Below are positions 36,742 through 46,402 of a stretch of DNA of 64,000 nt, piece after piece (position 1 is the stretch's first letter; each line of letters begins with the position of its first letter). The notes below the pieces were generated by a model, which did no database searches, had not been told where the DNA came from, and saw only the letters and a list, made by a program, of their open reading frames with translations. Where the stretch lies: assembly GCA_049840515.1 (NCBI GenBank), contig JASGKW010000019.1:124001-188000 (forward strand), written 5' to 3'. The stretch is from Muricomes sp049840515. Its GTDB lineage: Bacteria > Bacillota > Clostridia > Lachnospirales > Lachnospiraceae. Both the position numbers and the translations under genes were made by a program.

Positions 36742-37395
36742 TTAATCTCTTGTCTCCATCAAAATTACCACACCAAATGGAAATGAGATTTCTACCTCAT
36801 CTTCCTCAATCTGATTGCTGACACACAGACTGTCACCGGCTGTCAATATATGATGCTTCAAGGGGTATTTTGCGCCGTTGAGATTAAAATCCTCCACATC
36901 CCCGCCTAAGGGAAACACAGAGAAATAAGGGCCGTAGGCCTCTTCTTTTCTCAGCACAAAACTTTCCTTCAAAAGGCGTATCTGATTATGTGAATCTATA
37001 ATCCTGGCATCTGACCCGGCGTCCAGTGCAAGCTTTAAAGCCTGGACGTTGGCCCAGACATGGTCTATCCTTGAGCCTGTTGCCCCAAGAATCAATATAT
37101 GCTGTCTGTGTAAATCCAGACACATCCGCAATGCGATTTCTGTATCAGAGGCGTCTTTGACAGGATTAAATTCTCTCACAGGAACTTTCGTCTCCTCTTT
37201 ATAATACGTGATGACTTCCTCAGATACACTGTCGAAATCCCCCACAATGTAATCTGGAAGAATCTCATGTTGATAAAGAAATTCAAGACCTTTGTCCACT
37301 CCCACAATCAATTCTGTTTCTTCCGCTTTTAAAATGCCAAGAGCAAACTCCTCCTCCAAAAGCCCACCGCTGATAATAACCGTACGTTTATTCAT
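36742..37395 (-). CDS. thiN: Thiamine diphosphokinase
   Basis: 217 residues; converts thiamine + ATP to thiamine diphosphate. VGVDKGLEFL, LPDYIVGDFDSV, KDASDTEIALRMCL and ILGATGSRIDHVWAN are family motifs in order. Overlaps rpe by 8 nt (ATG 37395). Place after rsgA-rpe is the conserved Firmicutes order. Confidence 0.96.
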   Translation of the reverse strand: MNKRTVIISGGLLEEEFALGILKAEETELIVGVDKGLEFLYQHEILPDYIVGDFDSVSEEVITYYKEETKVPVREFNPVKDASDTEIALRMCLDLHRQHILILGATGSRIDHVWANVQALKLALDAGSDARIIDSHNQIRLLKESFVLRKEEAYGPYFSVFPLGGDVEDFNLNGAKYPLKHHILTAGDSLCVSNQIEEDEVEISFPFGVVILMETRD

Positions 37396-38053
37396 TTTCT
37401 TTTAAAATCTCCATAAATCCTTTAACATTCTCTTTTATATTTCCATTAAATACTGCCGAGCCTGCCACAATTACATTTGCACCGGCAGACAAAACTTCCC
37501 TCACATTGGTGAGATAAATCCCTCCGTCCACTTCAATGTCCGCATCCAGCTTTCTCTCATCCAATAATGCCCTGAGGCTCCTGATTTTATTCAGAGATTC
37601 CGGGATAAATGCCTGACCGCCAAACCCCGGCTCCACGCTCATAATCAGGAACATTTCAGCCTGATCCAGAACCGGAATCAGAGCCTCCACCGGTGTGGCT
37701 GGTTTTATAGATATTCCTGCCTTCATGCCGCAGCTATGAATTTTGTCCAGCACCGCCTGTATATCCTCACATGCTTCTAAGTGCACCGTCAGAATGTCCG
37801 CTCCTGCCGCCTGAAATGCCTCCACATATCGGATAGGGTCTGTCACCATCAGATGGGTGTCCATGACCTGACTGCTCACCCCCTGAATGGATTTGAGAAC
37901 AGGCATGCCAAAAGAAATGCTGGGTACAAACATTCCGTCCATGACATCAAAGTGGAGATACTTAGCTCCGCTGTCTGCCGTCATGCGGATTTGTTCACCC
38001 AACACTTTAAAGTCCGCGGATAATATGGATGGTGCCAATATATTTTTCATCAT
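37388..38053 (-). CDS. rpe: Ribulose-phosphate 3-epimerase
   Basis: 221 residues, TIM barrel. Metal/catalytic motifs ILSADF, LHFDVMDGMFVPS (H, D), DTHLMVTDP, EPGFGGQAF and VDGGI with the second catalytic Asp. Interconverts ribulose 5-phosphate and xylulose 5-phosphate. ATG shares one base with the rsgA TAA (TAATG), so translation is coupled. Confidence 0.97.
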   Translation of the reverse strand: MMKNILAPSILSADFKVLGEQIRMTADSGAKYLHFDVMDGMFVPSISFGMPVLKSIQGVSSQVMDTHLMVTDPIRYVEAFQAAGADILTVHLEACEDIQAVLDKIHSCGMKAGISIKPATPVEALIPVLDQAEMFLIMSVEPGFGGQAFIPESLNKIRSLRALLDERKLDADIEVDGGIYLTNVREVLSAGANVIVAGSAVFNGNIKENVKGFMEILKENE

Positions 38054-38931
38054 TAATACCTCTTCTTTCCTTGTAATTCCTGGTACATTTCCAGATAATT
38101 CTCATAGCGAACGGGATGAATGTCGCCTCTGTCCACCGCAGCCTTCACAGCACAGCCCGGTTCATGGACATGGTCACAGCCGTTAAACCTGCACTTTCCT
38201 TCATAAGGTGCAAATTCCCTGAAATAATATTTCAGTTCCTCTTTCTCGAAGTCATTTACATACAGGGAGCTGAAACCTGGCGTGTCCATAATATAGGAAT
38301 TTTCATCAATTGCTATCAGCTCTGAATGTCTCGTTGTATGCTTTCCCCTTGCAATCTTTTTACTGATGCTGCCTGTCTCCATCTGAACCTCCGACTGCAG
38401 AAGATTAATCAGAGAGGATTTGCCCACCCCGGACGGCCCGGCAATGACTGTGGTCTTTCCTTCCAGCATCTCTTTCACAGATTTTATGTTATCTTTCTCC
38501 AGAGCGCTGGTAAAGACAACCTGGTATTCACATGCGTCATATATTTCCTGAAGTTTGGCTAGTTCAGGCTGGGTCGCGATATCTTTTTTATTAAAACACA
38601 GTATCACAGGAATGTTCTTGGTCTCCATCATCACCAGAAACCTGTCCAGCAAGTTAAAATGAGGCTCCGGCTCAGTCACCGCAAATACAACCAGTGCCTG
38701 ATCCACATTGGCTGCCGCCGGGCGGATAAGTTCATTGTGTCTCGGCAGTATTTCTACGATATTGCCTTCCTTTTCAGCCTCATCGAGAACTTCTATATTT
38801 ACATCATCACCCACAAGAGGCTTTATTTTTTCTTTTCTGAACACACCTTTTGCTTTACACTCATAAACACCGGATTCTACCACGTGAACGTAGTAGAATC
38901 CGGCAATTCCTTTTATAATCTTTCCCCGCAT
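38053..38931 (-). CDS. rsgA: Ribosome small-subunit GTPase RsgA
   Basis: 292 residues, circularly permuted GTPase in late 30S maturation. Order: OB fold (1-60), G4 NKKD, then G1 GPSGVGKSS, G3 DTPGF, and a C-terminal zinc site CRFNGCDHVHEPGC. Between prkC (4 nt gap) and rpe. Confidence 0.97.
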   Translation of the reverse strand: MRGKIIKGIAGFYYVHVVESGVYECKAKGVFRKEKIKPLVGDDVNIEVLDEAEKEGNIVEILPRHNELIRPAAANVDQALVVFAVTEPEPHFNLLDRFLVMMETKNIPVILCFNKKDIATQPELAKLQEIYDACEYQVVFTSALEKDNIKSVKEMLEGKTTVIAGPSGVGKSSLINLLQSEVQMETGSISKKIARGKHTTRHSELIAIDENSYIMDTPGFSSLYVNDFEKEELKYYFREFAPYEGKCRFNGCDHVHEPGCAVKAAVDRGDIHPVRYENYLEMYQELQGKKRY

Positions 38932-38934
38932 AAA

Positions 38935-41004
38935 TTATTGGCCTTCTGTTCCAGTGTCCCCGCCGCCAGTATCATTGTTCGGCAAGGAGGGCTGTTCTGG
39001 TCCGAGACTCACTACAAAATCAACTGCTGTCCCTTTCTCTAACTGGCTTCCCGCCGGTGCCGACTGGGTAATGACATATCCCTGTGTCACACTGCTGTTT
39101 TCATAAGTTACATATCCCGTAAGACCTGCATTGGTCAGCGCCTGCAGCGCTGCCTCCTCAGTCTTGTTGGTCAATGCCGGAACATTCACCATCTCGACTT
39201 TTGGCCCCTTGCTGACAACATAGTCAACGGAAGTTCCTTTATCCACCTTTTTATTTACTTTCGTTTTCTGAGATATAACAAGCCCAGCTTCATATGTGTC
39301 GCTGTATTCTTCTGTCACATTCCCTGTTACAAGCCCTGCCCCCGCCAGTGCTGCATCTGCATCTGCTGAGGCCATACCTGTCAGATCAGGAACTGTGGCT
39401 TTTTCCGCTCCCAGACTGACTTCCATAGTAACTTTGGAGCCCTCTTTTACTTCCGCCCCTGCGGAAGGATTCGTGGAAATCACTTTTCCTTCTTCCACAT
39501 CATCGCTGTATTTTGCCTCGGAATTGGCCACAACAAGGCCTCTGTCCTCAAGCATTTTCTGTGCTTCACTTTCATCCTGGCCTGTGACGTCAGGAACCTG
39601 AACTGTCTTTTCTTCCTTGCCTGTGCTGACAACCACATTAATCTGTGTATTCTTTGCCACTTTTTTCTTTGCCGCAGTCTCCTGCCTTATAACAACATTT
39701 TTGTCATACTGGTCAGACGCTTCTCTGCCTGATACATAGTATCCCAGACCTTTCTTTGCCAAGGCCTCCTGTGCTTCCTGTTCTGTCATTCCCACCAAAT
39801 CCGGCACTGTAACCTGACTCTGTGTTTCTGTCTGGCCGATTCCGGAACCTGTCTTGAAAAGTCCCGCTGCCTTTCCTATCATAAAGACAAGCGCAAGTGC
39901 AATGACAACTGCCGCCACAATCATGAGTATTCTCATAATCCGCTTCATATTTGGGTCTACATCGCCCCGCCTTCTGTCGTCCGGCTCATAATCATCATCG
40001 TCATCTTCGTCGTCATAGTCATAATCATCGTCTTCGTAATCATCATCATAGTCATCTTCGTCATAATCATCGTCATCCGGATTATAATCCTGATCCTGTA
40101 TGCGCTCCATCTCTTCCGTAGACATGAGCACTGTTGTATCGCCGCTGGGCGCATAAGGTGATAAATTGACAAAATCGCCCTCAGGATTTACCAGAGAACG
40201 TTTCAAATCCAGAATCAGAGACTGGCAGTTCAAATACCTGCGCTCTGGATTCTTCTGGGTGCACTTCATGATAATACATTCCAGACTATATGGAATATCC
40301 GGCACTTCCTCCGCCGGAGAAATAATTTCCTCCTGCAAATGCTTGAGAGCAACCTCAACGGTAGTGTCACCGTCAAAAGGCACATGTCCTGTTATCATCT
40401 CATACATGGTAACGCCGGCAGAATAGATATCACTCTTTGCACCTACAACACCGCCTCTCGCCTGCTCCGGAGATGTATAGTGGACGGAACCCATCACACT
40501 GGCGCTAATGGTATTGGTGGACGTAGTTGCCCTGGCAATACCGAAATCTGTCACTTTCACTTTTCCTTCTTTGGAAATAATAATGTTCTGCGGTTTGATG
40601 TCGCGGTGAACAATATGCTGATTGTGGGCAGCCTGAATACCAGTCACCATCTGTATAGAAATGCTGATTGTCTCTTTTGCACTAAGTCTGCCTTTTTTCT
40701 CAATATATTCCTTTAAAGTGATTCCCTCAACCAGTTCCATTACCATATAGTAAAGTCCCCGGTCCTGTCCCACATCGTAGACATTTACCACGTTGGGGTG
40801 CATCAGACCTGCCGCTGCCTGAGCCTCACTCAAAAATTTCTGAATAAAAACTTCATCTGTCCGAAAGTCGCTTTTTAATACTTTAATCGCCACATACCGG
40901 TTCAGCTTATGGTCTTTTCCCTTATACACATCCGCCATCCCGCCTGAACCAATGCGGCTTAATATCTCATAGCGCTTTCCTAAAAATATTCCCTCTTTTA
41001 ACAT
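38935..41004 (-). CDS. prkC: PASTA-domain Ser/Thr protein kinase (PrkC/StkP type)
   Basis: 689 residues. Cytoplasmic kinase domain (about 10-275): GSGGMADVYKG, VAIKVLK, catalytic HRDIKPQNI, DFG. A juxtamembrane tract at about 317-347 is nearly all Asp, Tyr and Glu. One membrane helix (about 358-378). Outside are four PASTA repeats, starting VPDLVGMT, VPDVTGQD, VPDLTGMA and VPALTNKT, and a Ser/Gly-rich tail. PASTA domains bind peptidoglycan fragments, linking cell-wall state to growth and spore germination. Overlaps its phosphatase gene stp by 7 nt. Confidence 0.96.
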   Translation of the reverse strand: MLKEGIFLGKRYEILSRIGSGGMADVYKGKDHKLNRYVAIKVLKSDFRTDEVFIQKFLSEAQAAAGLMHPNVVNVYDVGQDRGLYYMVMELVEGITLKEYIEKKGRLSAKETISISIQMVTGIQAAHNQHIVHRDIKPQNIIISKEGKVKVTDFGIARATTSTNTISASVMGSVHYTSPEQARGGVVGAKSDIYSAGVTMYEMITGHVPFDGDTTVEVALKHLQEEIISPAEEVPDIPYSLECIIMKCTQKNPERRYLNCQSLILDLKRSLVNPEGDFVNLSPYAPSGDTTVLMSTEEMERIQDQDYNPDDDDYDEDDYDDDYEDDDYDYDDEDDDDDYEPDDRRRGDVDPNMKRIMRILMIVAAVVIALALVFMIGKAAGLFKTGSGIGQTETQSQVTVPDLVGMTEQEAQEALAKKGLGYYVSGREASDQYDKNVVIRQETAAKKKVAKNTQINVVVSTGKEEKTVQVPDVTGQDESEAQKMLEDRGLVVANSEAKYSDDVEEGKVISTNPSAGAEVKEGSKVTMEVSLGAEKATVPDLTGMASADADAALAGAGLVTGNVTEEYSDTYEAGLVISQKTKVNKKVDKGTSVDYVVSKGPKVEMVNVPALTNKTEEAALQALTNAGLTGYVTYENSSVTQGYVITQSAPAGSQLEKGTAVDFVVSLGPEQPSLPNNDTGGGDTGTEGQ

Positions 41005-41742
41005 ATACTCACCTCATCCGCAAACGGCTGTACCAGGATAATCCCTATATTATCCGTACCACCGTTCTCTTTTGCTGTTTCTGCCAGAGACTCTGCCGCC
41101 TCTACGATGTCTCTGCCCCCCTGTACAATATGGAAAAGTTCTTCGTCCTCCACCATATTGCTCAACCCGTCTGTACACATCAAAATGATGTCTCCCTTTT
41201 TCAGACGATGTTCATAAAAATCTACTTCTACGCTTTCTTTTGCGCCGATTGCCCTTGTAATAATATTTTTATCTGGATGGTGTTTTGCTTCTTCTGGTTT
41301 GATTCCTCCCAGACGAACCATCTCCTCCACCAGTGAATGGTCTTTTGTAAGCTGTACAATGCCATGATTAATCAGATACAGTCTGCTGTCCCCCACATTG
41401 GCAAAATACATCATCTGGTTCACGATTGTGGCAGCTACCACAGTTGTTCCCATGCCTTTTAAATGCGAATCCTGGGATGCCGCTTTGATAATCTCTCTGT
41501 TTGCAATCTTAATTGCGGAGATAAGGGCTTTTTCCACATCCCCCTCATCACTCTGCTTCAGCTTCTCTCTTTAAAACTTCTACTGTATACTTGGAAGCAT
41601 AGTCGCCGGCCTGATGCCCTCCCATACCGTCAGCCACTACAAACAAATTGGGGAGAGGTCCTACCGGATGATTTGTCGTATAGACATAATCTTGATTCAC
41701 TTGTCTTACCATGCCAACATCGGTAATGGAAAATGTCTTCAT
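40998..41742 (-). pseudogene. stp: PP2C-type Ser/Thr phosphatase (one frameshift)
   Basis: About 247 residues when the two frames are joined. Counteracts PrkC. DVGMVRQVNQD (8-18) and VVADGMGGHQAG (36-47) supply metal ligands; after the break MGTTVVAATI, ANVGDSRLYL, LCTDGLSN and GGTDNIGIIL complete the fold. The break lies at about 41555-41575, after VLKRE; the downstream frame reads KQSDEGDVEKAL. All PP2C motifs remain, so a sequence error is more likely than decay. Confidence 0.9.
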
Positions 41743-41754
41743 AGTATATCTCCT

Positions 41755-42795
41755 TTATTCTTTGTTTGTCTGTACAAATGTCCGTCTGAGTTGTCCACAG
41801 GCTCCATCGATATCTGCACCCATTTCTCTTCTTATAGTAACATTTATTCCGCGTTTTTCAAGTTTATTTTTAAAATTCAGCGCATTTTTCCTGCTGGGCT
41901 GTTCAAAAGAACGCTCTTTTATGGGATTTACAGGTATGAGATTCAGGTGGCAGTTTCTCGGCTTTAATATCTGAATTAACTCCTCCCCGTCCTCGTCTGT
42001 ATCATTTACCCCGCTCACCAGACTGTACTCAAATGTCATCCGCCTGCCTGTCTTTCGGAAATATTCATCGCAGGCGTCGAGCACCTCAGACAGTTCGTAC
42101 TGATTGGCCACAGGCATAAGGCTGCTGCGCTTCTCCTGATTAGCCCCATGGAGAGAAAGAGCGAGCGTTATCTGCAAATTTTCTTCTGCCAAATCCAGTA
42201 TGCGCGGGACAATCCCGCAGGTGGAAACAGTTACATTCCGCTGGCTGATATTAAGCCCATGTTCATCTGTGAGAAGGCGGATAAAACGCAAAAAATTATC
42301 ATAGTTATCCAGAGGTTCCCCTGTTCCCATAATTACCACATTGGAAATTCGCTCTCCTATCAGCTTCTGAATCTGGTATATCTGTCCCAGCATCTCAGAG
42401 GGGGAGAGGTTTCTCTCCAGGCCTCCAATAGTAGATGCGCAAAATCTGCAGCCCATGCGGCAGCCCACCTGTGAAGAAATGCAGACAGAATTTCCATGCT
42501 TGTAACGCATAAGAACGCTCTCCACCACATTTCCATCGTAAAGCTGAAACAGAAACTTATTCGTGCCATCCAGTGCAGATTCCTGTCTTTCCAACATTTG
42601 AACAGGAAAAATTTCATATTCCTCATCCAGTTTTTCCCGGAGAGTTTTTGGCAGATTGGTCATCTCATCAAAACTGTCAATAAGCTTTACATGAAGCCAT
42701 TCATACACCTGTTTTGCCCGAAATTTCTTTTCTCCCAGTGCCTCTATCTCGCTCTGCAATTGTTCATATGTATATGCGCGAATATCCTTTTTCAT
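41755..42795 (-). CDS. rlmN: 23S rRNA (A2503-C2) methyltransferase RlmN
   Basis: 346 residues, radical SAM enzyme that methylates A2503 of 23S rRNA and A37 of some tRNAs. The [4Fe-4S] motif is CRMGCRFCAS (about 111-120); GTGEPLDNYDN follows and the methyl-carrying cysteine is in the C-terminal GACGQLR. Its start shares one base with the rsmB stop. Confidence 0.96.
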   Translation of the reverse strand: MKKDIRAYTYEQLQSEIEALGEKKFRAKQVYEWLHVKLIDSFDEMTNLPKTLREKLDEEYEIFPVQMLERQESALDGTNKFLFQLYDGNVVESVLMRYKHGNSVCISSQVGCRMGCRFCASTIGGLERNLSPSEMLGQIYQIQKLIGERISNVVIMGTGEPLDNYDNFLRFIRLLTDEHGLNISQRNVTVSTCGIVPRILDLAEENLQITLALSLHGANQEKRSSLMPVANQYELSEVLDACDEYFRKTGRRMTFEYSLVSGVNDTDEDGEELIQILKPRNCHLNLIPVNPIKERSFEQPSRKNALNFKNKLEKRGINVTIRREMGADIDGACGQLRRTFVQTNKE

Positions 42796-44160
42796 TATCT
42801 TGCGCCTTCCCTTTTCTTTTTTACAAATCTCGCAATAAAAAATCCATCACTGTCGTGTATTCCAGGCAAAAGCTGGAGGCATCCTTCTGCCTGTATGTCT
42901 CCCTGCAATTCCTTACATACTCTGTCCTGTATAGAATCCAATGAGTATTCCGGGTGAGCATCCATAAACCAATGTACATTGTCCATATTCTCAGCCTCAT
43001 TTATGGTACATGTACTGTAAATCAGCGTTCCCCCCGGCTTTACATACCGGCATACCACCTGTAAAATCTCTTTTTGAAGTGCAGCCAGCCTCTCCGGTCT
43101 GCGCCTCTGTAACCTTATATTTTAAATCTGTCTTCCTGCCCAGCACTCCCAGCCCTGAGCAGGGAAGGTCTGCTATCACAATGTCCGCCTTCTCAACAGA
43201 ATTTTCATCCAGAACAGTGGCATCATACTGGATGGCAGACACATTTTCCATCCTCATTCTGTCAATATTCTGCTGAATCAGCCCTGTTTTATATTCTGTT
43301 AAATCTCTGGCCTCCACATGTCCCGTTCCTCTCAGCTTATCCCCAAGATGAACAGACTTGCCGCCGGGAGCCGCGCAGACATCAATGATGTAGTCCCCCT
43401 CTTTGGGCGATGCAGCTTCTCCCACCAGCATGGAGCTGATATCCTGTATGCCAAACAGCCCCTCCTGAAATGAGGGCAGATCTCCTAAGTAATCATATCC
43501 CGTAATACAAAAAGCATAAGGCAGATAGGGATGGGAAACAACCGTCACTCTCTCTGCTTTCAGTTTTTCTGCCAGCTCCTGCGGTGTGATGCGGCTTGTA
43601 TTACAGCGGATGGTTACTGGCTTTTCTTTTTGAAAATCTGCCAGTATCTTTTCTATTGTGTTAATATCATATTTCTGAAACCATTTCTCCAAAATCCACT
43701 TAGGCATAGAATACTTGACAGACAGTGCCTCTACAGGTTCCTTAGGATATTCTACCTGGTCAAGCCCGCGGGCGGTACTGCGGAGTACCCCATTTACAAA
43801 CCCTTTCAAAGTGCCAAACCCTTTTTTCACCGCCAGCTTCACACTCTCATTGCACACAGCGGAGTCCGGCACAGTATCCATGTATTTCAACTGGTACACC
43901 GCACTTCTCAGAATATTCCGGATAACCGGCTTCATCTTCTTAACCTTAACCTTGGAAAACTGATTCAGAATATAATCAAGTTCTATCATATGTTCCAGTG
44001 TGCCCTCAGTAACTCTTGTGATAAAGGCACGCTCTTTCTTATCCATATACTGGTACTTACTCAGCACATTTCCCAGTGCGATATGGCTGTACACGTTATT
44101 CTCCGTTACATCCATCAAAATTCCCAGTACAATTTCCCGTTCATTCAACGGCTTTGTCAT
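42795..44160 (-). pseudogene. rsmB: 16S rRNA (C967-C5) methyltransferase RsmB (one frameshift)
   Basis: About 454 residues with one base removed near 43095 (extra G: the frame changes from EAQTGEAG to ERLAALQKEIL). N-terminal NusB-like domain (1-140), then SAM-binding VCAAPGGKSVHLGDKL, and the two catalytic cysteines in DLPCSGLG and, after the break, YSTCTINEAEN. The coding frames overlap and both halves are well conserved. Confidence 0.9.
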
Positions 44161-44185
44161 CGCTTATCCCTCTGCTTTCCCCCTG

Positions 44186-44878
44186 CTAATTGCGTCTGCG
44201 CCCGCTGATAAGCAGCAATCTCAAAAGCTGCAGTATCATGGCCGCCGCGCTCGCCACATAGGTCAAAGCTGCTGCTCCCAGCACATCCTTTGTAGCACTC
44301 ACTTCCTCAGAAGAGAGTATCCCGGTTGCCTCCAGAGCCTTCACCGCCCTGCTTGACGCATTAAATTCAACCGGAAGTGTAACAATCTGAAATAATACGG
44401 CTGCACAGAACAGGAAAATCCCCAAATTTATCAGAAATAACGATGTATTTCCATTCATAAACAAGCCAAGGATAATCAACGGCCATGCCGCCATAGAGCC
44501 AAAATTTGCAACAGGAACCAGCGCACCCCTGATTTTTAGTGGGGCATATCCTACGCTGTGCTGAACTGCATGGCCGCATTCGTGGGCCGCAACGCCGATG
44601 GCAGCGACAGAAGAGGACTGATAAGTCGCGTCTGAAAGACTCAGTGTTTTATTTCTTGGGTCATAATGGTCTGTCAGATTTCCAGACACATGCTGAACCT
44701 GCACATCATAAATACCATTTGCTTTCAAAATCCGCTCCGCTGCTTCCCGCCCTGTCATACCGGAACGGCTGCGCACCTGGGCATATTTATTAAATACTCT
44801 GTTTACCCGGCTTGAGGCCAGCATACAGATAACTGCTCCTATTATAACTAATACATAAGTTGGATCAAAATAATACAT
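44186..44878 (-). CDS. yugP: YugP-family zinc metallopeptidase
   Basis: 230 residues from ATG 44878 (AAAGGAGG upstream). Membrane helix at the N-terminus, zinc motif AAHECGHA near residue 97-104, then a block of hydrophobic helices and the third-ligand region EFNASSRAVK. Integral membrane peptidase (PF04298); substrate not established. Usually found in this fmt-rsmB-rlmN neighbourhood. Confidence 0.9.
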   Translation of the reverse strand: MYYFDPTYVLVIIGAVICMLASSRVNRVFNKYAQVRSRSGMTGREAAERILKANGIYDVQVQHVSGNLTDHYDPRNKTLSLSDATYQSSSVAAIGVAAHECGHAVQHSVGYAPLKIRGALVPVANFGSMAAWPLIILGLFMNGNTSLFLINLGIFLFCAAVLFQIVTLPVEFNASSRAVKALEATGILSSEEVSATKDVLGAAALTYVASAAAMILQLLRLLLISGRRRN

Positions 44879-44888
44879 AGAACCTCCT

Positions 44889-45830
44889 TTAATCATGAAA
44901 TACAGTACCTATTTCCAGTGTGTACCCCCTCAGAAATGCACTTGTCTCCATTCTCTTTTTCCCCGGAATCTGAAGTTCACTGACCCTGAGCCAGCCATCT
45001 CCTGTTTTTACTGTAAAACTGTCCTTGCTTACTTCCAATACAGTTCCTGGTTTATATTCATCTGAATAACCTGTGGACGCTTCTGCTTTTGCCCTCCAGA
45101 TTTTCAGCACCTTGTCACCCCAGTGGGTATAAGCGCTGGGCCATGAGTTTAGCCCTCTCACAAGACGTTCAATTTCTATGGCTGAACAATTCCAGTCTAT
45201 ATTCCCCATCTTTTTATCCAGCATTTTCGCATAGGGCGTGGGGCTTTCGCTCTGTTTTTCTGGCACAGCAGTCCCTTTTTCCAGTGCGGCCAATGTCTCT
45301 GCACAGAGGCTTGCTCCGGCCGCCGCCAGCTTATCATGGAGACTTTCTCCTGTCTCCTCCTCTGTAATCGGCACCTCCGTTTTTAAAAGCATATCGCCCG
45401 TGTCCAGCCCCTCGTCCATCTGCATGGTTGTCACACCCGTCACACTCTCGCCGCAGATAATGGACCACTGAATCGGCGCCGCACCTCTGTATTTAGGCAG
45501 GAGCGATGCGTGGACATTGATGCATCCGTAAGGTGTCATCTCCAAAATTTCTTTTGGAAGTATCTGCCCAAATGCCACCACGACAATGACATCCGCCTGA
45601 TAACTCTTAAGTTCTTCTACACACTCCGGCTTTCTGACTCTGACAGGCTGATAAACAGGTATGTTATGTCTGGCCGCCGCCTCTTTCACAGGAGGACTCT
45701 GCATTTCTTTTCCTCTGCCCTTTGGCTTATCGGGCTGTGTCACCGCCAGGCATACATCATGCCCTGCCTGTATCAGCGCTTCCAGGGTTCCAACCGCAAA
45801 ATCGGGAGTTCCCATAAATATCACTCTCAT
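44889..45830 (-). CDS. fmt: Methionyl-tRNA formyltransferase
   Basis: 313 residues from ATG 45830 (GAGGAGG 11 nt upstream, inside the end of def). Formylates initiator Met-tRNA using 10-formyl-THF. MRVIFMGTPDFAVGTLE, catalytic HASLLPKYRGAAPIQW, then GVTTMQMDEGLDTGDML and a C-terminal tRNA-binding domain. Adjacent to def, the enzyme that removes the formyl group. Confidence 0.97.
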   Translation of the reverse strand: MRVIFMGTPDFAVGTLEALIQAGHDVCLAVTQPDKPKGRGKEMQSPPVKEAAARHNIPVYQPVRVRKPECVEELKSYQADVIVVVAFGQILPKEILEMTPYGCINVHASLLPKYRGAAPIQWSIICGESVTGVTTMQMDEGLDTGDMLLKTEVPITEEETGESLHDKLAAAGASLCAETLAALEKGTAVPEKQSESPTPYAKMLDKKMGNIDWNCSAIEIERLVRGLNSWPSAYTHWGDKVLKIWRAKAEASTGYSDEYKPGTVLEVSKDSFTVKTGDGWLRVSELQIPGKKRMETSAFLRGYTLEIGTVFHD

Positions 45831-45831
45831 C

Positions 45832-46308
45832 TTACTCTTCATCCTCCTCGTACTGCACATCATGCAGCCCGTCCTCCACCTTGTCTACATACAGTTCTCC
45901 CTGTAAATGTTCTACTTCATGGCAAAATGCCCTTGCAAGCAGTCCTTCGCCTTCCATCTCAAATTCTTCCATGTCTTCATTCAAAGCCCGGATTTTCACA
46001 TAATTTGGTCTTGTCACAATTCCCCACTTTCCAGGAACGCTCAAGCATCCTTCTTCCCCGGTCTGCTCCCCCGATGTCTCCAGAATCTCCGGGTTAATCA
46101 ATACGACAGGGCCCTCGCCCGCATCAATAACTACAATGTTTTTGAGTACTCCCACCTGAGGTGCAGCCAGGCCCACCCCCATTTTTTCGTACATTGTATC
46201 CAACATATCTTCAATCAAGATTCTTGTGCGAAGTGTCATCTTCGTCACATCCTTGCTCTTTTTTGTCAAAATCTCATCGCCAATTTCTCTGATTTCTCTA
46301 ATTGCCAT
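45832..46308 (-). CDS. def: Peptide deformylase
   Basis: 158 residues. Motif 1 GVGLAAPQVG, motif 2 EEGCLSVPG (Cys ligand), motif 3 HEVEHLQGELYVDKV (two His ligands and catalytic Glu; the common form is HExDHL, so E for D is a small departure). Removes the N-formyl group from nascent proteins. Start 46308 follows TGGAGG. 1-nt gap to fmt. Confidence 0.96.
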   Translation of the reverse strand: MAIREIREIGDEILTKKSKDVTKMTLRTRILIEDMLDTMYEKMGVGLAAPQVGVLKNIVVIDAGEGPVVLINPEILETSGEQTGEEGCLSVPGKWGIVTRPNYVKIRALNEDMEEFEMEGEGLLARAFCHEVEHLQGELYVDKVEDGLHDVQYEEDEE

Positions 46309-46349
46309 AATTACCTCCATATATCATCTTTTGTTTCCAATATACTTTC

Positions 46350-46402
46350 GTAACAGTTCAGCCATACAGCTCAAGCTGGGTGACGCATGGCTGAACTGTT
46401 AC
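46350..46402. repeat. Dispersed palindromic repeat, copy B
   Basis: 53 nt, starts GTAACAGTTCAGCCATACAG and ends ATGGCTGAACTGTTAC: an 18-nt inverted repeat with few mismatches. Sits between priA and def, directly abutting the priA stop. Confidence 0.75.

Noticed and set aside
39957..40172. Met/Thr-rich frame within prkC
   Set aside because: Off-frame reading of the Asp/Tyr simple repeat.
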